Below are positions 5,318-7,295 of a DNA stretch of 7,295 nucleotides, piece by piece; position 1 is the first letter of the stretch; each line of letters opens with the position of its first letter. Source of the stretch: Pseudomonadota bacterium. Its GTDB lineage: Bacteria > Pseudomonadota > Gammaproteobacteria > Xanthomonadales > Rhodanobacteraceae. The stretch lies in assembly GCA_021798675.1 (NCBI GenBank), contig JAJZGE010000080.1:1-7295 (forward strand). The letters run 5' to 3'. The notes under the pieces are model-generated. The model was not told where the DNA came from. It did not search any database and worked only from the letters and a program-made list of their open reading frames with translations. The position numbers were made by a program, and so were the translations under genes.

Positions 5318-5947
5318 TCAGGGCTCTCCGTGAAAATGGCCGCGCAGCGCCTTCAGCGCCCTATGCAGGTTGACCTTGAGGGCGCCGCTGTTGCGACCGG
5401 TGAGTTCGGCCGCCTCGCTCAGCGAGTGCTCGCGCAGGCCCAGCTGCTCCACCGCCTCGCGCTGGCCCGGCGGCAGCCGGGCAATCGCGGCATGCAACCG
5501 CTGCGCGCGCTGCAGCTGTTCGGTCGCGGCGCTGGCATCGTCCGGCCCGGCGTGCGTGTCCAGCGCAAACTCGTCGTGCAGCTCGCGGCTGTCGCGGCGA
5601 CCGCGACTGCGCAACGCGTCGATCGCACGGCGGCTCGCGATGGCACTGAGCCAGGCATCGTACGAACGCGCCGGGTCATAGGTGTGGCGCACGCGATGCA
5701 CGGTGATCAGGGTTTCCTGCACCACGTCATCCAGCCGATCCAGCGCCACGCCCTGCCGCCGTGCCGCCGCGCGGATCAGGCCCACCGAATCGGCCAGCAG
5801 CTTCTCGTAGGCGCGCCGATCGCCGGCCTGGGCCGCGGCCATCCACGCCGCCCGACGCTGGTCGGGCGACTCGCTGGCGGCGGAGGCGTCGGCTTGCACG
5901 GTCGGTTCGGCACTCGTCCATGTCGAATAACGACAATCTAGACCCAT
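5318..5947 (-). CDS. sigF: ECF-type RNA polymerase sigma factor, SigF (ECF16)-like
   Basis: With ATG 5947 the product is 209 residues. Sigma region 2 is clear: DRRAYEKLLADSVGLIRAAAR, then DDVVQETLITVHRVRHTYDPARSYDAWLSAIASRRAIDALR (about 73-113), including the core-binding DDVVQETL and the -10-reading segment. After a linker, region 4 runs LPPGQREAVEQLGLREHSLSEAAELTGRNSGALKVNLHRALKALR, a helix-turn-helix for the -35. The RHTYDPxRxxxAWLxAIAxxRAID wording and the adjacent DUF1109 gene place it in the SigF/ECF16 group. The same frame is open to ATG 6010 and 6019, but these lie in or before the -10 of the divergent SigF-type promoter, so they would not be on that transcript. ATG 5947 lacks a good Shine-Dalgarno; GTG 5899 (193 residues) or ATG 5842 (174) are alternatives closer to usual ECF length. 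Probably autoregulated. Confidence 0.92.
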   Translation of the reverse strand: MGLDCRYSTWTSAEPTVQADASAASESPDQRRAAWMAAAQAGDRRAYEKLLADSVGLIRAAARRQGVALDRLDDVVQETLITVHRVRHTYDPARSYDAWLSAIASRRAIDALRSRGRRDSRELHDEFALDTHAGPDDASAATEQLQRAQRLHAAIARLPPGQREAVEQLGLREHSLSEAAELTGRNSGALKVNLHRALKALRGHFHGEP

Positions 5948-6009
5948 CAAGCCGGTGGCGGTCAAGGTTTGCGGCACGGGCGCTCCGGATCGGCAAGTCC
6001 CGACCGGCA

Positions 6010-6035
6010 TTCGCCGCATCCGCCCGCGCGGTTAC
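6010..6035 (-). promoter_or_regulatory. SigF-type promoter of the sigF-nrsF operon
   Basis: On the minus strand GTAACC (6035-6030) is followed by exactly 16 nt and CGAA (6013-6010). This equals the GTAACC-N16-CGAA promoter reported for Caulobacter SigF. A start would fall near 6002-6004, about 55 nt before ATG 5947. It implies positive autoregulation and excludes translation starts at 6010 and 6019 from this transcript. Confidence 0.8.
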
Positions 6036-6084
6036 GCCGTATTTCCCTGTAGACGTGCGGTGGCGCTGCACGGCGAGCGCGCGG

Positions 6085-6110
6085 GTAACCTGGCCTGTCC
6101 GCGCTGCGAA
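6085..6110 (+). promoter_or_regulatory. SigF-type promoter of msrB
   Basis: GTAACC (6085-6090), 16 nt, then CGAA (6107-6110), an exact copy of the SigF motif on the plus strand. In both copies in this intergenic region the CGAA is followed by TG. A start near 6116-6118 leaves a leader of about 20 nt containing the msrB ribosome binding site. This supports ATG 6138, and not the ATG at 6117, as the msrB start. Confidence 0.82.
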
Positions 6111-6125
6111 TGGCCCATGTATCCC

Positions 6126-6131
6126 ACGGAG
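6126..6131 (+). promoter_or_regulatory. Ribosome binding site of msrB
   Basis: ACGGAG lies 6 nt before ATG 6138, the usual spacing. ATG 6132 directly abuts it and ATG 6117 precedes it, so this site selects 6138. Confidence 0.65.
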
Positions 6132-6137
6132 ATGCCC

Positions 6138-6749
6138 ATGTCACGTCTCGATGAAACCCTCGCCGCCGACCGCCGCCGTTTCGTGCGCGCCGCGCTGACC
6201 GGAGGCGCCCTGCTGCTGGCCGGCGGCGGCCTGCTGGCGCCGCGGCTGTTTGCGGCCCGTGCCGCTGATCACCGGCCGGTGGGCAAGCCGGGCAACGTGC
6301 TGCTGGAAATCTTCGGCGACGACGGCCGCGACCTCGGCGCCCGCGAAGTGCCCAGGCTGGTGCTGAGCGACGCACAGTGGCGGCAGCGGCTGTCGCCGGC
6401 GGCGTTCGAGGTACTGCGCCGCAACGGCACCGAAATGGCCTTCAGCGGCCCGCACGAAAAGCCCAGCGTGAAGGGCCTGTTCCGCTGCGTCGGCTGCGCC
6501 ACCGCGCTGTACGACGCGGCCACCGAGTTCGACTCCGGCACCGGCTGGCCCAGCTTCTGGCAGCCGATCGCGGCACGCAACGTGATCCAGCTCAGCGACA
6601 CCAGCTTCGGCATGGATCGCACCGCGATCAGCTGCGCCGGCTGCGACAGCCACCTCGGCCACGTCTTCGACGACGGCCCGCGCCCCACCGGCCTGCGCTA
6701 CTGCATGAACTCGGTGGCGCTGCGCTTCGTGCCGCGGACGGCCGGCTGA
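6138..6749 (+). CDS. msrB: Tat-exported peptide-methionine (R)-S-oxide reductase MsrB
   Basis: The 203-residue product is longer than cytosolic MsrB (about 135-145) because of an N-terminal export signal. That signal is DRRRFVR (11-17, twin arginines R12 R13 with F15), then a hydrophobic stretch TGGALLLAGGGLLAP (21-35) and an Ala-rich cleavage zone near 39-43. The MsrB domain follows: LSDAQWRQRLSPAAFEVLRR, the first zinc pair CVGC (C117, C120), FDSGTGWPSF (131-140), the second zinc pair CAGC (C166, C169), HLGHVFDDGP (172-181) and the catalytic block LRYCMNS with C189. All expected active-site and zinc residues are present. It reduces methionine-R-sulfoxide in oxidised proteins (EC 1.8.4.12), here presumably folded with zinc in the cytoplasm and exported by Tat. 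A SigF-type promoter lies just upstream and sigF-nrsF is divergent, so induction by envelope oxidants is expected. The reductant outside the cytoplasm is not identified. Confidence 0.94.
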   Translation: MSRLDETLAADRRRFVRAALTGGALLLAGGGLLAPRLFAARAADHRPVGKPGNVLLEIFGDDGRDLGAREVPRLVLSDAQWRQRLSPAAFEVLRRNGTEMAFSGPHEKPSVKGLFRCVGCATALYDAATEFDSGTGWPSFWQPIAARNVIQLSDTSFGMDRTAISCAGCDSHLGHVFDDGPRPTGLRYCMNSVALRFVPRTAG

Positions 6750-6865
6750 GCCTGAACCCCGGGAACGCCCAGCCACGGCCATCCCGAAGTTGCCCGATTA
6801 CACGCCTCTTCCCGCGGGCGGGCCGACGGTGAATACTCCGCCATCGCATCCGACCGGCGCCTGCC

Positions 6866-7295
6866 ATGCCTGACCTGCTTGCTCCCGATGTGCTTGCCGC
6901 GCAGCCGCTCGACCATGCGCTGGCGCTGTCGGCGCGGTTCTATACCGACCCGCGCATGCCGGCGCTGGATGCCGCCGCGGTGTTCGCGCGCAGCTGGCAG
7001 CTGGTCTGCCACCAGTCGCAGCTGAGCGGGGTGGGCGATCACGTGGTCAGCACGATCGCCGGGCTGCCGCTGCTGGTGGTGCGCAGCGACCCGCAGACCA
7101 TCCGCGCGTTCCACAACGTGTGCCGGCATCGCGCCGGGCCCATCGCCAGCTGCGACGGCCGCGGCGCCACCGCGCTGCGCTGCCGCTACCACGGCTGGAC
7201 CTACGGGCTCGACGGCGTGCTGCGCGGCGCGCCGGAGATGGGCCGCACGACGGACTTCAACCCGGACACGATTCGCCTGCCGGAGCTGCGCGTGC
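6866..7295 (+). CDS. Rieske [2Fe-2S] ring-hydroxylating-type oxygenase alpha subunit, N-terminal part (3' truncated)
   Basis: The frame opens at ATG 6866 and runs off the right edge without a stop; 143 codons are visible. After an N-terminal segment with FYTDPRM (25-31) and VFARSWQLVCH (39-49), the Rieske domain shows GDHVVSTIAGLPLLVVRS, FHNVCRHRAGP and LRCRYHGWTYGLDG. Cluster ligands are C86, H88, C106 and H109 (CxH-N17-CxxH). The catalytic domain with the mononuclear iron site lies outside the window. The RFYTDP...VFxRSWQLVCH opening resembles the group that includes choline and carnitine monooxygenases and the glycine-betaine demethylase oxygenase, as well as aromatic dioxygenases; the substrate cannot be decided. 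The leader before the ATG has no strong Shine-Dalgarno. It is codirectional with msrB, 116 bp downstream, with no clear terminator between, so partial cotranscription is possible but unproven. Confidence 0.9.
   Translation, partial: MPDLLAPDVLAAQPLDHALALSARFYTDPRMPALDAAAVFARSWQLVCHQSQLSGVGDHVVSTIAGLPLLVVRSDPQTIRAFHNVCRHRAGPIASCDGRGATALRCRYHGWTYGLDGVLRGAPEMGRTTDFNPDTIRLPELRV

Noticed and set aside
5948..6137. An additional small protein gene (for example a Met-rich peptide) in the sigF-msrB gap
   Set aside because: No methionine-rich or signal-bearing short frame with a ribosome site was seen; the gap is accounted for by the two divergent promoters.
6141..6782. A 213-codon minus-strand open frame opposite msrB
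   Set aside because: Composition-driven shadow; the plus strand encodes all MsrB zinc and catalytic residues.
6698..7192. A 164-codon minus-strand open frame opposite the Rieske gene
   Set aside because: The plus strand encodes a complete CxH-N17-CxxH Rieske motif in an uninterrupted frame; the minus-strand product is low-complexity.

Overview
The window is GC-rich chromosomal DNA, about 70% G+C by eye over most of its length. The gene families, the codon use and the GTAG-type REP palindromes point to a gammaproteobacterium of the Lysobacterales (Xanthomonadales), most likely Rhodanobacteraceae (Rhodanobacter, Dyella or Luteibacter-like). That placement is an inference. No rRNA, tRNA, CRISPR array or transposase gene was seen.

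Left part (1-1344): the 3' end of a PhzF-family gene (+) converges on a beta-hydroxyacid-dehydrogenase-type oxidoreductase (-). The 110-bp gap between them is almost entirely REP palindromes, one of which supplies the stop codon of the dehydrogenase. Middle-left (1478-2674): a block with visibly lower G+C (about 45-56% in the lines counted) holds a Phd/YefM-RelE/ParE toxin-antitoxin pair and a TlpA-like exported thioredoxin, all on the minus strand. It looks like an accessory insertion. Middle (2789-4552): a YhiN/BaiN-type flavoprotein (-) diverges from yajQ (+), the nucleotide-binding UPF0234 protein. The convergent gap after yajQ is again filled by an inverted pair of REPs.

Right part (4659-6749) is the most interesting unit. 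An ECF sigma factor of the SigF type and its membrane anti-sigma factor NrsF (DUF1109) form a two-gene operon on the minus strand. It is divergent from a Tat-exported methionine sulfoxide reductase B on the plus strand. The shared intergenic region carries two exact copies of GTAACC-N16-CGAA, one facing each way. This is the motif described for SigF promoters in Caulobacter. The layout predicts a self-contained stress circuit: an envelope oxidant or metal signal inactivates NrsF, SigF is released, sigF-nrsF autoactivates, and msrB is induced to repair oxidised methionines outside the cytoplasm.

The window ends inside a Rieske [2Fe-2S] oxygenase alpha-subunit gene (+) that begins 116 bp after msrB.
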